Assembly (NCBI RefSeq): GCF_030408835.1
Contig: NZ_CP047357.1
Coordinates: 682,001 to 746,000 of the forward strand
Direction of reading: 5' to 3'
DNA from: Corynebacterium freneyi
GTDB lineage: Bacteria; Actinomycetota; Actinomycetes; Mycobacteriales; Mycobacteriaceae
DNA: 64,000 bases
This document shows positions 1-8,196 of this stretch, piece by piece. Within the stretch, counting starts at the first letter, position 1. Each line of letters begins with the position of its first letter. Under the pieces are notes generated by a model that was given only the letters and a program-made list of their open reading frames with translations, was not told the origin of the DNA and ran no database searches. Both the position numbers and the translations under genes were made by a program.

Positions 1-375
1 GTCGTCCCGGGGTCTGGTGCCGCAGTTGGTGCGGTCGCGGCCCCGGTGGCGGAGGCGGTCGGGTGGTACGTCGGGCAGGTCACCGATGGTTTGCAGACCA
101 GTGTGGAGGAGTTCGGGCGGGACATGACCCAGATCCCCCGCTCGATGGTGGATTCGCTGGCAAGCGAGTTCATGCCCGGCGGGGCGGATCGCTTGGCGGC
201 GATGGTGCCGTCACTTCCTCCGCTTGCCCCGCCGGCCCCGGAGCCTGTTTCCACGGGCGGTGGGGATGGCCGGGTGGTGAACAATTTCAACGGCTACGAC
301 GAGGACTGGGCGTGGTCGAAGTTCCGGCGGCTCGAATCCGAGCGGCTGGGAGGGAAGGTAGGCGCACGTGGCTGA
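1..375 (+). CDS. Prophage tail tape-measure protein, C-terminal end (partial)
   Basis: This open frame enters from the left edge and ends at the TGA at 373-375, so only the last ~125 residues are seen. The segment has a Pro/Ala-rich stretch, a Gly-rich linker and a charged C-terminus. There is no recognisable catalytic motif. The assignment as the tape-measure protein, which sets tail length and is normally the longest virion gene, rests on position only: it sits directly upstream of the distal-tail and Gp37-like genes, with an 8-nt overlap into the next gene. A separate small virion protein is possible. Confidence 0.5.
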   Translation, partial: VVPGSGAAVGAVAAPVAEAVGWYVGQVTDGLQTSVEEFGRDMTQIPRSMVDSLASEFMPGGADRLAAMVPSLPPLAPPAPEPVSTGGGDGRVVNNFNGYDEDWAWSKFRRLESERLGGKVGARG

Positions 376-1480
376 TGCCAGCACGCAGATCATCATCGAG
401 ATGCACGATGGTCGCCGGTGGGTGATCCACGGGCCGGGGGCTCACCCGAACCTCCGGCTGATGCGGGGTGGACTGGGGGAGTTTTACCGCACCCCTAAGG
501 CCACCACCTACAAGGAACGGGCCGGTGTCGGCGGCGCGTACTTCATGGGGTCTCGTGACCTGCCGATGCGGTTTTCCCTCCGCATCGACACGTGGGGCCC
601 GGACTTCGCTGACCACATGGGCGCTTTCCTGCGTGGATTGTCCACTGAGCCGGGCCGGGAGTCGACGATCATCTACCGCACTGACCGGTGGGGGGAGCGG
701 CACCTTCAGATCCTGCTGGAGGAGGCCGCATCCTACCGGCGTGAGGTGGACCCGGAGTCCCTGGAGTCCGCATCGTATGAGATCCCGGTGATCGCCCCCG
801 TCCCTTACTGGGCGACGCCCACCCCGGCCCACGACGAGTGGGTTTTCCAGGGCACGGGGTTCGTCGGCGAGGTGGAGGTGTCGAATCCTGGGGATGTGCC
901 CTTGTGGCCCCGGTGGACGCTCACGTCGCCGGCGGCGTGGATCCTCCCCGACGTGGATTTCGAAGGGGAAGGGGAGCCTCGGATGGTGCCGTTGCGGTTC
1001 GCCCCTCATGGGCGGGATCTGCTGGTGCAGACCCGCCCCGGCGAGGAGTTGATCGTGGCGACGGATGGGACGTTGGATGCGTGGATGGGGGATGGGCCGG
1101 TGCATTTCCTGCACCCGATTCCCCCGCACACGCCGCCGACTCGTATCCCGGTTGCGGTGGACCCGATTCCCGGGCTGCCGTGGCATCTGCCGATGGAGTG
1201 GAAGCAGTGGATCGCGATGCGCTTGCACCAGTTCCTGAAGGACATCGGGGTGGACGCGTTCATGCAGAAAACCCCGGATGAGATCGGCGATGAGATCGCG
1301 GGGTGGATCCGTGGGGCCACCCCGGAGTGGGTGCCGACCATCGGTGATGGGCTCATTGCCGAGCTGACGGGCACGGTGTTCGCCGACGCGATCCGTGAGC
1401 ATTACGGCACGTGGGGCAACGTCCGTGGCGTCACCGCGCAGGTGGAGCTTGAGTACAGGTGGGAGGCCCCGTGGGGATAG
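368..1480 (+). CDS. Prophage distal-tail (Dit-like) minor tail protein
   Basis: This 370-residue protein starts with GTG at 368 behind a GGGAGGGAAGG purine tract and overlaps the previous stop. The N-terminal part (about residues 10-150) has the feel of siphovirus distal-tail proteins, which form the hub joining the tail tube to the tip: short beta-rich segments and YRT-, FMGSRDLPMRF- and RTDRWGERHLQ-like stretches. The middle (about 150-240) is a beta-sandwich-like region with the phrase VSNPGDVPLWPRWTL, typical of the galectin-like insert in such proteins. The C-terminal 120 residues are amphipathic and unassigned. The gene order (tape measure, this gene, Gp37-like) fits actinobacterial siphophages. 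No enzyme motif is seen. Confidence 0.65.
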   Translation: MADASTQIIIEMHDGRRWVIHGPGAHPNLRLMRGGLGEFYRTPKATTYKERAGVGGAYFMGSRDLPMRFSLRIDTWGPDFADHMGAFLRGLSTEPGRESTIIYRTDRWGERHLQILLEEAASYRREVDPESLESASYEIPVIAPVPYWATPTPAHDEWVFQGTGFVGEVEVSNPGDVPLWPRWTLTSPAAWILPDVDFEGEGEPRMVPLRFAPHGRDLLVQTRPGEELIVATDGTLDAWMGDGPVHFLHPIPPHTPPTRIPVAVDPIPGLPWHLPMEWKQWIAMRLHQFLKDIGVDAFMQKTPDEIGDEIAGWIRGATPEWVPTIGDGLIAELTGTVFADAIREHYGTWGNVRGVTAQVELEYRWEAPWG

Positions 1481-3120
1481 CGGTGGATTATGACCGGCTG
1501 CAGGCCGCTCGTGATGCGTGTCTGGCGCAGGTGCGTGACCGCCGTGGCCGTCGTCTCCGCCCGGCGGTGGTGTCGCTGTACGCGGCATCGTCGGTGGGGT
1601 GGGAGTTCCGGGGCCGAGTGACCGGCATGTTCTCGGATTCTTTCGAGTTGGTGCGTAACGACACCGGGAAGGCGGAGATCGTCCTGCCGGGCACGCATCA
1701 CCTGGCTTTGTGGGCGGCTCGGCATTGGGAGCGGGACAAGAAGAACGTCATGCTCCGCATGGATAAGGACGGCATCCGCTGGTGCGGCCTGATGGAGAAC
1801 ATCACCTACGAGGCGGAGGGCGTCGGCCGGCACGTCGCGTCGTTGGAGTTCATGCACGACTACGAGCAGTTGAAGCATCTGCCGGTGTGGTCGAACCCGA
1901 TGTCGATCCCGGAGGTGCAGGTCCCGGACCCGTGGGCGATGCTCGCCCCGGTGATCTGGAATCTGAAGCTGCTGGCGATGCTTAACCTCGTTCGCGCCTA
2001 TTCGGTGTTGTCGGGGCTGCCGGATGACCCGTTGGATTTTGAGTCGTGGTTGTCGCAGTGGGATTGGCGCAGGTTCCCGATCATCGTCAAGCCCGGGTCA
2101 CTGGTGCTGGATTCGTCGCCGTTCCGCTTCGTGTCCGCGGAGACCGGGCAAGTGTGGGACGAGGTGGCTAAACCCCTGCTCGATGATTGCCACCTCGTGG
2201 TGACGATGGACCGGTGGTTCCCTGGCGACCCGGACCCGTGGCCGGGTGCCAGGCTGCACATGCCGGGGCAGATCGTCATGGACATCGTGGACAAGTCCGG
2301 TTGGTGGGAGGACACCCTCACCGGCGGCACGATCTTCCATGGTGCGGCGCGCACCGTGCTGGAGCTCGCCGATGATGGGGTGGAGGAAGTCCGGCGGGCG
2401 GTTGACCGTAAGTCGGAGTCCGCCCGCTATGCCGTGTCCGGTTTCCTTGGGGTGGACCCGAAGGTGCCGGCGGTGTCGTATCGGACGACGGGGCGGTGGG
2501 CGACGGCGCAGGCGTCGTGGTCGCATTCCCCGGCGACGGTGGGGCAGGTGATTGTCGGCGGGTCGTCGATGCCCGGCGTGAACGAAACCCTAAGCGCGAC
2601 GACGAAGCTGATTTTCAACCTCCTCGGCAGCTTCTTCCTTATGCCTGGTTTCGGTGCCGTGGCGGATGAGTTCATCGGCCCGCTGTACCGGGACAAGATC
2701 ATGGCGTGGATGGCGTTGAAGCTGACGCTGCGGACGATGCAGTCCGGCCACGGCGGGTACATCGGTGCGGCGAAGGGCGGTGTGCAGGCGTACACCCTGC
2801 CCGCACTTTTGGAGCTGCGAACGTTGGCGCGGGAGACGGAGGCGAAGACGGGGGCGACTCTGCAGGTCGAGGATGCTGGACCGTATCTGGTGGGGGAGCA
2901 TTTCACGATTGGCGACCGGATCTCTTACGAGGTGCCGGTGTCGCGTGATGGTCGTCTGGAGTTCGGTGTGGTTGAGAAGCTGCGGCTGTCGTCGTCCGCG
3001 TCTCAGGCTTACTCGTGGGAGGTGTCGGTGGGGGATTGGCCCCGCCGGGACTTCGTGGAGCATGTGATCGGCGAGTTTCGCCGCGTTGTTGGTGCGGTGA
3101 AGAAGGGAGGTCTGCTCTAG
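1471..3120 (+). CDS. Prophage Gp37-like tail protein (tail hub/base-plate)
   Basis: This 549-residue protein has its GTG start at 1471, 4-5 nt after a GGGAGG site; an in-frame GTG at 1459 is the alternative. It overlaps the previous gene by 10 nt. Features include an N-terminal segment with FRGRVTGMFSDSFELVRNDTG and LPGTHHLALW, a central section with repeated Trp-rich stretches, a hydrophobic patch near residues 370-400 (FNLLGSFFLMPGFGAVADEF), and a C-terminal beta-rich domain containing DGRLEFGVVEKLRL. This matches what I know of the large Gp37/minor-tail proteins of actinobacteriophages that follow the distal-tail gene. The role is structural and inferred from family and position. Confidence 0.65.
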   Translation: MGIAVDYDRLQAARDACLAQVRDRRGRRLRPAVVSLYAASSVGWEFRGRVTGMFSDSFELVRNDTGKAEIVLPGTHHLALWAARHWERDKKNVMLRMDKDGIRWCGLMENITYEAEGVGRHVASLEFMHDYEQLKHLPVWSNPMSIPEVQVPDPWAMLAPVIWNLKLLAMLNLVRAYSVLSGLPDDPLDFESWLSQWDWRRFPIIVKPGSLVLDSSPFRFVSAETGQVWDEVAKPLLDDCHLVVTMDRWFPGDPDPWPGARLHMPGQIVMDIVDKSGWWEDTLTGGTIFHGAARTVLELADDGVEEVRRAVDRKSESARYAVSGFLGVDPKVPAVSYRTTGRWATAQASWSHSPATVGQVIVGGSSMPGVNETLSATTKLIFNLLGSFFLMPGFGAVADEFIGPLYRDKIMAWMALKLTLRTMQSGHGGYIGAAKGGVQAYTLPALLELRTLARETEAKTGATLQVEDAGPYLVGEHFTIGDRISYEVPVSRDGRLEFGVVEKLRLSSSASQAYSWEVSVGDWPRRDFVEHVIGEFRRVVGAVKKGGLL

Positions 3121-3486
3121 ATGGGTATTCCTTTGCAGCAGGACGCTGATCCTGCGGACGTGAAGCAGGTCATCAAGTGTGGGTTGGTGCACGCGGCGGG
3201 GATCATGCTGCCGTCGGATGCTAAAGCCGATGAGGTGGCGCAGCACCTGGTTGACTTTGGGTTACGGCACGTCCCGGAGGCTCAGCGTGTGTGGTACGTG
3301 CCGCCGCGCGCTGGTGCCGGGTGGCTTGAACAGGGCCGCGGAAAATGGGTTGCCGGAGAAGCGTTGGGGGAGCCGCCCGAAGGGTGGGATAACCCCGGGA
3401 GTGACGAAATTGACGAAATGATTTCGATGCTCACCCCGGCTCAGCGGCTGGCGCTGGCAGAAAGGCTTGGTGCGGCTGATGACTGA
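3121..3486 (+). CDS. Small prophage virion-region protein (gene 29-like)
   Basis: This is a 121-residue acidic protein. Its ATG immediately follows the previous TAG, and a GGAGG site lies about 10 nt upstream inside the preceding gene, so translation is probably coupled. The sequence contains a short helix with Cys (VKQVIKCGLVHAAG), a DFGLRHVPEAQRVWYVPP segment and a C-terminal LTPAQRLALAERLG helix. Small proteins of this sort sit between the Gp37-like and fibre genes in many mycobacteriophages and corynephages (the phage gene 29 family). The function is unknown and the family link is from memory of motifs. Confidence 0.5.
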   Translation: MGIPLQQDADPADVKQVIKCGLVHAAGIMLPSDAKADEVAQHLVDFGLRHVPEAQRVWYVPPRAGAGWLEQGRGKWVAGEALGEPPEGWDNPGSDEIDEMISMLTPAQRLALAERLGAADD

Positions 3487-4294
3487 CGACTATGTGACCC
3501 CGGACGGCACCATGTCGCCGGCGGACCTTGCGGCCCGTATCCGCCCGCATGATCTGGAATCGGGTCGGGCGTGGGCGCGAGGTGATTTGCAGGGCGCGCT
3601 CGGCAAACTGCAGGCCGGTGTTCGGGACGGTTTCCTCGCGGGCATTGCTGATGCTTTGCGTGGGGTGGTGCGGTCCCCGTTGTTTCAGGGGGTGGCGGAT
3701 GCGTTTGAGGATGGGCAGTTGGCGTTGAAGAACCGCCTTGACCTCCTGTCCCCGTTGCTTGATTACGGCAGTGCGTATATGGATGCGCAGGGTGGGTTTC
3801 TGCAGTTCGGTAATAATCACGGCACTATGCCTTTCGCTAATCAGATTGGGCCGATGCGGAATTGTGAGTTGCACGATAATGGTATTCGGCTTCTTGCGCC
3901 GGGCCTGTGGGATATCAGGTGTCAGATGGCGTTTAGTAGTAATGCCCTGGGTGTTGGTAATGGCACGGTTGAGTGGTATATCCGCGTGTATCGCCCGGAT
4001 GGCGTGTTGTTTTCGCAGCAGGTGGGGATTGAGTCGAATGTGTGGACGAAGACGTCGACGATTGTTTCGTCGGTGGTGGTGCCCGAGCCCGGATACGTCG
4101 TGAAGGTCGAAGTGAAATGGATTCACGGGTCTAGGAAACTGTTGGGTGGGCCGACGAATAATCGGCTTGTGGTGCAGCACATTTCGAATCGCACGGGTGT
4201 GGGCGGCACTGGTGCGGAGAATTCGACCACCCCGGAAATTGATGATGATCCGGACGCCCCAATCGGCGGGGTGAGTGAGGAAGGCGAGGGCTAA
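3479..4294 (+). CDS. Prophage structural protein, unknown
   Basis: This 271-residue product has its ATG at 3479, overlapping the previous stop by 8 nt; a TTG at 3467 in frame is less likely. The first ~95 residues are helical and charged. The remainder reads as a compact beta-sandwich with aromatic and Asn/Gly-rich turns (TMPFANQIGPMRNCELHDNG, TVEWYIRVYRPDGVLFSQQV), like small tail-tip or neck-appendage domains. Codon use changes inside the gene: from about 3740 to 4110 it uses many A/T-ending codons (AAT, GAT, ATT, AGT), unlike its neighbours. This suggests that the beta domain was acquired as a module. No enzyme motif is seen. Confidence 0.5.
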   Translation: MTDDYVTPDGTMSPADLAARIRPHDLESGRAWARGDLQGALGKLQAGVRDGFLAGIADALRGVVRSPLFQGVADAFEDGQLALKNRLDLLSPLLDYGSAYMDAQGGFLQFGNNHGTMPFANQIGPMRNCELHDNGIRLLAPGLWDIRCQMAFSSNALGVGNGTVEWYIRVYRPDGVLFSQQVGIESNVWTKTSTIVSSVVVPEPGYVVKVEVKWIHGSRKLLGGPTNNRLVVQHISNRTGVGGTGAENSTTPEIDDDPDAPIGGVSEEGEG

Positions 4295-4297
4295 GCG

Positions 4298-5536
4298 ATG
4301 ACAGTTGTTTTCGGCACATTGATGGATGTGGGTGGCGCGCGGAGTCAGGGGACGGTGACGGTGTCATCTTTGGTGACGCGTGCTGCCCATGGTGCGGCCG
4401 CCACGGTGGTGACCAAGGAGCGGCATGTCCTGCCCCTGCGGGACGGTGAGTTCGCGTCGCCGGATTTGGATCCGGGCCCGGTGCTGATTGAGGCGTCGTC
4501 GGGTGGGGCGTTTGAGTCGTGGGAGGTGATGCTGCCGGAGGATGGGCGGCACGATCTGGCGACGCTGGTCGAGCTGCAGGTCGAGTACGCGCCGTCTGTG
4601 GTGGGCCGGGTGGAGGCTGCTGCGGCGTCGGCGAATCGGGCGGCGCAGGCTGCCGGCCAGTCGGCGACGCGGGCTGGCGAGGTGGAGGCGCGTGTGGTGG
4701 CGGTGGTGTCGGATGGTGCTGCTGCTGTGCGGTCCGAGTTGGCGGGGGAGATCGCTGGGGTGGCTGCGGATGCTGAGGCGGCGCGGGTGGCTCGTGGTGA
4801 GGCTGTGGATGCTGCTGGTCGTGCGGGGTCTGCGGCTGGTGGTGTCGCGGCGGGTGTGCAGGCTGCTGAGGATGCTCGTGATGGTGCGGTGTCGGCGGCG
4901 GATGATGCTGAGGCGCATGCGGCGGCGGCGAGGGGGCATGCGGAGGCGGCGTCGGGGTCGGCGTCGGCTGCTGCGGTGTCGGAGACTGGGGCGTCGGCTG
5001 CTGGTGGTGTCGCTGAGGCGGCGCGGTCGGGTGCTGAGGGTGCCCGGGATGTGACGACTGGTGCCCGGGATGAGGTTGTGCGTGTGGCGGGGGTGGTGGA
5101 GGCTGCGCGGGTGGCTGCGGTGGATGCTGCTGACCGTGCCGGGGCGGTTGCTGGTGAGGTGGTGGCCCGGGAGATCGCCGCGCTGGTGGGGGCCGCCCCG
5201 GAGGCCCTGGACACCCTGGAGGAGCTTGCCGCCGCCCTGATTGAGAAGGGCGATGCGATTGAGGGGATCACGGAGGTGCTGGCGGGGAAAGCCGCCGCCC
5301 AGCACACTCACGAGATGGCCCATGTGACTGGCCTGCCGGGTGCTCTTGCGGGGAAGGCTGAGGTGGGGCATGTGCATGAGGTGTCCCAGGTGACCGGGCT
5401 GCAGTCCCGGTTGGATGCTTTGTCGGCGGACGTGGCGAAGAAGATCGCCGGGCCGTACGAGATCGTCGTCGCGAGCACTCCACCGGCGTCGGGCACCCCG
5501 AAAACCCGGATTACCTTCATCCCCGAGGAGGTGTGA
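4298..5536 (+). CDS. Prophage tail fibre / receptor-binding protein with Ala-rich coiled coil
   Basis: This is a 412-residue protein. Residues 1-95 form a beta-rich head. Residues ~100-300 are almost entirely Ala, Glu, Arg, Val, Gly and Ser in heptad-like patterns (A-x-x-A-A-x), as expected for a trimeric fibre shaft. The C-terminal 100 residues contain two near-repeats, HTHEMAHVTGLPGALAGKAE and HVHEVSQVTGLQSRLDAL, a pattern common near the tips of phage fibres. The role in host binding is inferred from this architecture and from its place just before the last structural gene and the lysis cassette. The reverse strand also stays open over the Ala-rich part because of base composition. Confidence 0.65.
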   Translation: MTVVFGTLMDVGGARSQGTVTVSSLVTRAAHGAAATVVTKERHVLPLRDGEFASPDLDPGPVLIEASSGGAFESWEVMLPEDGRHDLATLVELQVEYAPSVVGRVEAAAASANRAAQAAGQSATRAGEVEARVVAVVSDGAAAVRSELAGEIAGVAADAEAARVARGEAVDAAGRAGSAAGGVAAGVQAAEDARDGAVSAADDAEAHAAAARGHAEAASGSASAAAVSETGASAAGGVAEAARSGAEGARDVTTGARDEVVRVAGVVEAARVAAVDAADRAGAVAGEVVAREIAALVGAAPEALDTLEELAAALIEKGDAIEGITEVLAGKAAAQHTHEMAHVTGLPGALAGKAEVGHVHEVSQVTGLQSRLDALSADVAKKIAGPYEIVVASTPPASGTPKTRITFIPEEV

Positions 5537-5537
5537 C

Positions 5538-6413
5538 GTGCCTGTGCATGTGGGCGGCTCGCCTCTAGATGATCTGTGGGTTGGGGACCGGCCGGTGGGG
5601 TCGGTATGGATGGGTGGTACGAGAATCTGGCGTAGGCCCGGGCATGAGACCTGGTCGCAGGAATTCTCCGCCGAAGACGCACTCCGGCGGCAAGGCCGCC
5701 CGATCGTCAAGACGGGCGAAGTGCTGGTGGCGGACATCAACGCTGCCTATCCTGACCTCGACGTTTCCACCAGTCACCCGGCGCGGGGGGTTCTTGGGCT
5801 TCTGTGGAAGCCCGATACTTTTGACCTTGGGTGGGTTGTCCCCGGGGCGGAGACGCTGGTCCAGACCAGCGATACGACGATTAGCGTGACGGTCATGGGG
5901 CCACCGCGCCGGTGGTCGAATGCTATTTTCGCCGAGGCCACTGTCTTCCCGCAGACGCGGTCCGTCAGCGGGTGGGAGTACCTGCCGGGGCAATTCCGCC
6001 TGGAAATCAGCGGCGTCGCACGCTACGAGTTCACCCACGGCGAACCCGGCCGTCTCGTCGATCTGACGGTGCCGGGTGGTGCGGCACGGCAGGTCCGGGC
6101 CGCCAACCCCCCGTCAGACAGCAACCCCCGCAACCCGGATGGCAGTCCCGTGGATCACCGCGCTGGAATTCTCGTCCACCAGGGCCACGCATTCGCTGTC
6201 TACCACGGACACGGGGTACTCGGGTCCGTGCCTTTGGCCGGGCCGGTCCCCGAAGCTTTCCGGCCCAGGTATGAGACTTGGACATGGGCCCACAACCAAT
6301 TGTTTCGCAAGCGCATCCGCAACGGGCACGCCATCCGAGGCCTCCACCTCCGCACCGGGCGCCACGCACGCGCCCGCTGGTACGACGCCTGGGGAGACCT
6401 CCCCACCCCCTAG
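5538..6413 (+). CDS. Prophage C-terminal tail/fibre-associated protein, unknown
   Basis: This 291-residue protein has a GTG at 5538 two bases after the fibre stop, with GAGGAGG at the end of that gene acting as ribosome site. The frame is open further upstream, but those codons lie in the fibre gene and read as an Arg-rich shadow. The sequence has an N-terminal short beta region (VGDRPVGSVWMGGTRIWR, of the kind seen in phage tail proteins carrying a small beta anchor) and a long beta-rich body. The C-terminus is very basic, His/Arg-rich, ending near the 6413 hairpin. It could be a second fibre subunit or adhesin. No catalytic motif was recognised. Confidence 0.5.
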   Translation: MPVHVGGSPLDDLWVGDRPVGSVWMGGTRIWRRPGHETWSQEFSAEDALRRQGRPIVKTGEVLVADINAAYPDLDVSTSHPARGVLGLLWKPDTFDLGWVVPGAETLVQTSDTTISVTVMGPPRRWSNAIFAEATVFPQTRSVSGWEYLPGQFRLEISGVARYEFTHGEPGRLVDLTVPGGAARQVRAANPPSDSNPRNPDGSPVDHRAGILVHQGHAFAVYHGHGVLGSVPLAGPVPEAFRPRYETWTWAHNQLFRKRIRNGHAIRGLHLRTGRHARARWYDAWGDLPTP

Positions 6414-6436
6414 CCCCGCACCACCCGGTGCGGGGC
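6413..6436 (+). terminator. Hairpin after the tail operon
   Basis: A perfect 10-bp stem (GCCCCGCACC / GGTGCGGGGC) with a 4-base loop begins on the last base of the stop codon. It is followed only by TTCC, so it is either a weak intrinsic terminator or an mRNA-stabilising or pausing hairpin before the endolysin ribosome site. Confidence 0.55.
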
Positions 6437-6459
6437 TTCCGCATGAAAGGAGCACCCGC

Positions 6460-7689
6460 ATGGCCCGCCAATGGCCCATGAAGCGCGGAACCTACAAACT
6501 CACCAGCGGCTACGGGCCCAGATGGGGCACCCACCACAACGGCATCGACCTCGCCGCCCCCGCCGGCACCCCAATCTACGCACCCGCCGACGGCGTAGTC
6601 ATCGAAGGCCGCGACCGCCGCCAAGGCAGCGTGTCTGGCTTCGGATCGTGGATCTGGCTCGACTGCCAATCCAGCGTCGGAAAAGACTTCATCTACGGCC
6701 ACGTCCACCACCCCGGAATCCTCGTCAAGCGCGGCGACCGGGTGAAGGCGGGGCAGCAAATCGGCGTCGTCGGCAACGAAGGCCAATCCACCGGGCCGCA
6801 CCTGCATTTCGAGGTGTGGGGGCCGCCCGGCAGGTCCGGCGGCAGGCACGAAGACCCCGCGAAATGGCTCGCCACCGCGAGCGAACCCAAGGAAAAGGAG
6901 CACCCCATGACGGACAACGCCGTCGACATCGACCTCCACCACTTGATCCCATTCGGCCGGCCGACACCGCTGCCGAAGAAGATCATCATCGTCCACACCA
7001 CGGAGAATGCGCCCGGCACCCCGTCGCGGAACATCCTGGATTACCAGGTGCGCACCCGTAGCGGGTCGTACCACCGGCTGGTCGACGCCACCGGCAAAAT
7101 CACGATGGCGAACACCGATGACTGGCAGACCTGGTCGACGGGCAACAAGGGCAACGACATCGCGTTGCACGTGTCGTGCGTCGCACGGGCGGCGATGACC
7201 CGCGAGCAGTGGCTCGCCCAACCGAAGATGCTGGAGGGCGTCGCCCGCGTCATCGCCCACTGGTCGAAGAAGTACGGCATCCCGCTGGTCAAACTGTCCC
7301 GCGCCGAGCTCGGGGCGGGGAAGCACGGTGTCGCCGGGCACCTCGAAGCCCAAGTGTGGGGCAACACCGACCACTGGGACCCCGGCTACCACTTCCCGTA
7401 TGACGTGGTGCTGAAGCGCGCCGCGGAGATCAACAACCCGAAGAAGGAAGAGGAACCGAAGCCCGTGCCCCCAATCACCGTCCCCGACACCACCGCCCCG
7501 CAGGCCGACCGAGACCAGCTCATCTACGAGCAGCTGTGCGGCCCCGGCGCGCCGGGCACCTTCCCCGGGTGGCCGCAGCTCGGCAACCGCACCGTCGTCG
7601 ACGCGCTCGCCGCGATCGGCGACAAGCTCGGCATCGACGGCTTCAAATCCCCGCTGATCGGTGACGCCGCCGCCGGCGACCCGAAGTAG
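6460..7689 (+). CDS. Endolysin: M23 peptidase + N-acetylmuramoyl-L-alanine amidase
   Basis: This 409-residue peptidoglycan hydrolase carries two catalytic domains. Residues ~1-135 form an M23/LytM metallopeptidase: HHNGIDLAAPAGTPIYAPADG supplies the first His and Asp zinc ligands and GPHLHFE the HxH. Residues ~155-325 form an amidase_2/PGRP-type zinc amidase, with IIIVHTTEN, GVAGHLEAQVWGNTDHWDPG and a terminal HFPYD. The last ~80 residues are a Pro/Lys linker and a short domain (LIYEQLCGPGAPGTFPGWPQLG) that may target the cell wall. The ATG at 6460 follows AAAGGA. A second, very strong site (AAGGAAAAGGAG) precedes an in-frame ATG at 6907, which would give the amidase alone. It would be released by the holin to lyse the host. 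Confidence 0.85.
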   Translation: MARQWPMKRGTYKLTSGYGPRWGTHHNGIDLAAPAGTPIYAPADGVVIEGRDRRQGSVSGFGSWIWLDCQSSVGKDFIYGHVHHPGILVKRGDRVKAGQQIGVVGNEGQSTGPHLHFEVWGPPGRSGGRHEDPAKWLATASEPKEKEHPMTDNAVDIDLHHLIPFGRPTPLPKKIIIVHTTENAPGTPSRNILDYQVRTRSGSYHRLVDATGKITMANTDDWQTWSTGNKGNDIALHVSCVARAAMTREQWLAQPKMLEGVARVIAHWSKKYGIPLVKLSRAELGAGKHGVAGHLEAQVWGNTDHWDPGYHFPYDVVLKRAAEINNPKKEEEPKPVPPITVPDTTAPQADRDQLIYEQLCGPGAPGTFPGWPQLGNRTVVDALAAIGDKLGIDGFKSPLIGDAAAGDPK

Positions 7690-7695
7690 CACGCT

Positions 7696-7773
7696 CACTG
7701 CCTGCTCAGTGCCCCTCACTCTAGGAAGTGAAGGCGTCACTCTAGTAAGTGACGGCACTGACGGCCTGCACTG
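7696..7773 (+). promoter_or_regulatory. Phased palindrome array between endolysin and holin
   Basis: Three palindromes lie in the 137-bp gap: CACTG-CCTGCT-CAGTG at 7696-7711, TCACT-CTAGGA-AGTGA at 7716-7731 and TCACT-CTAGTA-AGTGA at 7737-7752. Their centres are about 20 and 21 bp apart, that is two helical turns. A direct pair of CACTG (7756, 7769) continues the rhythm. This is the layout expected of a cooperatively bound operator, but the cognate protein is unknown. Confidence 0.45.
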
Positions 7774-7776
7774 ACA

Positions 7777-7807
7777 ACCACCGCCCGCACCCCGGGTGGT
7801 CATTTTT
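7777..7807 (+). terminator. Possible weak terminator before the holin
   Basis: A short ACCACC / GGTGGT stem with a 12-nt GC-rich loop is followed by CATTTTT. It lies just upstream of the holin ribosome site. The stem is short, so this is tentative. Confidence 0.3.
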
Positions 7808-7826
7808 CATGCCCCAAGGAGGCACC

Positions 7827-8192
7827 ATGCTCGATTCCATCCGCACCACCGTCCCTGCCCAGTCCCGCGCCACCTGGTACGCCGTCGCAGGCGCACTCGT
7901 CACCGCCCTGGTGTCGTGGGGGGTCCTCGATGACGCCGCCGCCCCCGCCGTGGTGGGTGTCGCCACCGCCGTCGTCACCCTCCTTTTCGCCGTCCTGCAC
8001 TCCACCAGCCCGTGGCGTCAGGCGCTCTACGGCCTCATGGCCGCCCTCACCGTCCTGCTCGCCTACCTCGGCTACGGCGACACCATGCAGTGGGAATCCA
8101 TCCTCGCCATCGCAGCCCCCGTCCTCGGCATCGGCACCGCAGCAGCCACCACCGGCGGCGAGTACGTCGGCGAACACCGCGCGGAGGACTAA
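7827..8192 (+). CDS. Putative holin
   Basis: This is a 121-residue membrane protein whose ATG at 7827 sits 4 nt after AAGGAGG. Three hydrophobic segments are visible (about residues 15-40, 42-70 and 78-105), followed by a short charged tail ending HRAED. Size, membrane topology and position right after the endolysin fit a holin, which opens the cytoplasmic membrane so the endolysin can reach the wall. The frame is open upstream to 7749, but that part overlaps the operator-like array and lacks a ribosome site. The exact holin family was not identified. Confidence 0.65.
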   Translation: MLDSIRTTVPAQSRATWYAVAGALVTALVSWGVLDDAAAPAVVGVATAVVTLLFAVLHSTSPWRQALYGLMAALTVLLAYLGYGDTMQWESILAIAAPVLGIGTAAATTGGEYVGEHRAED

Positions 8193-8196
8193 CCCC

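Noticed and set aside
4345..5307. A 320-codon minus-strand ORF opposite the tail fibre
   Set aside because: Ala/Ser/Thr-rich mirror of the Ala-rich shaft; no ribosome site and it opposes a clear virion gene.
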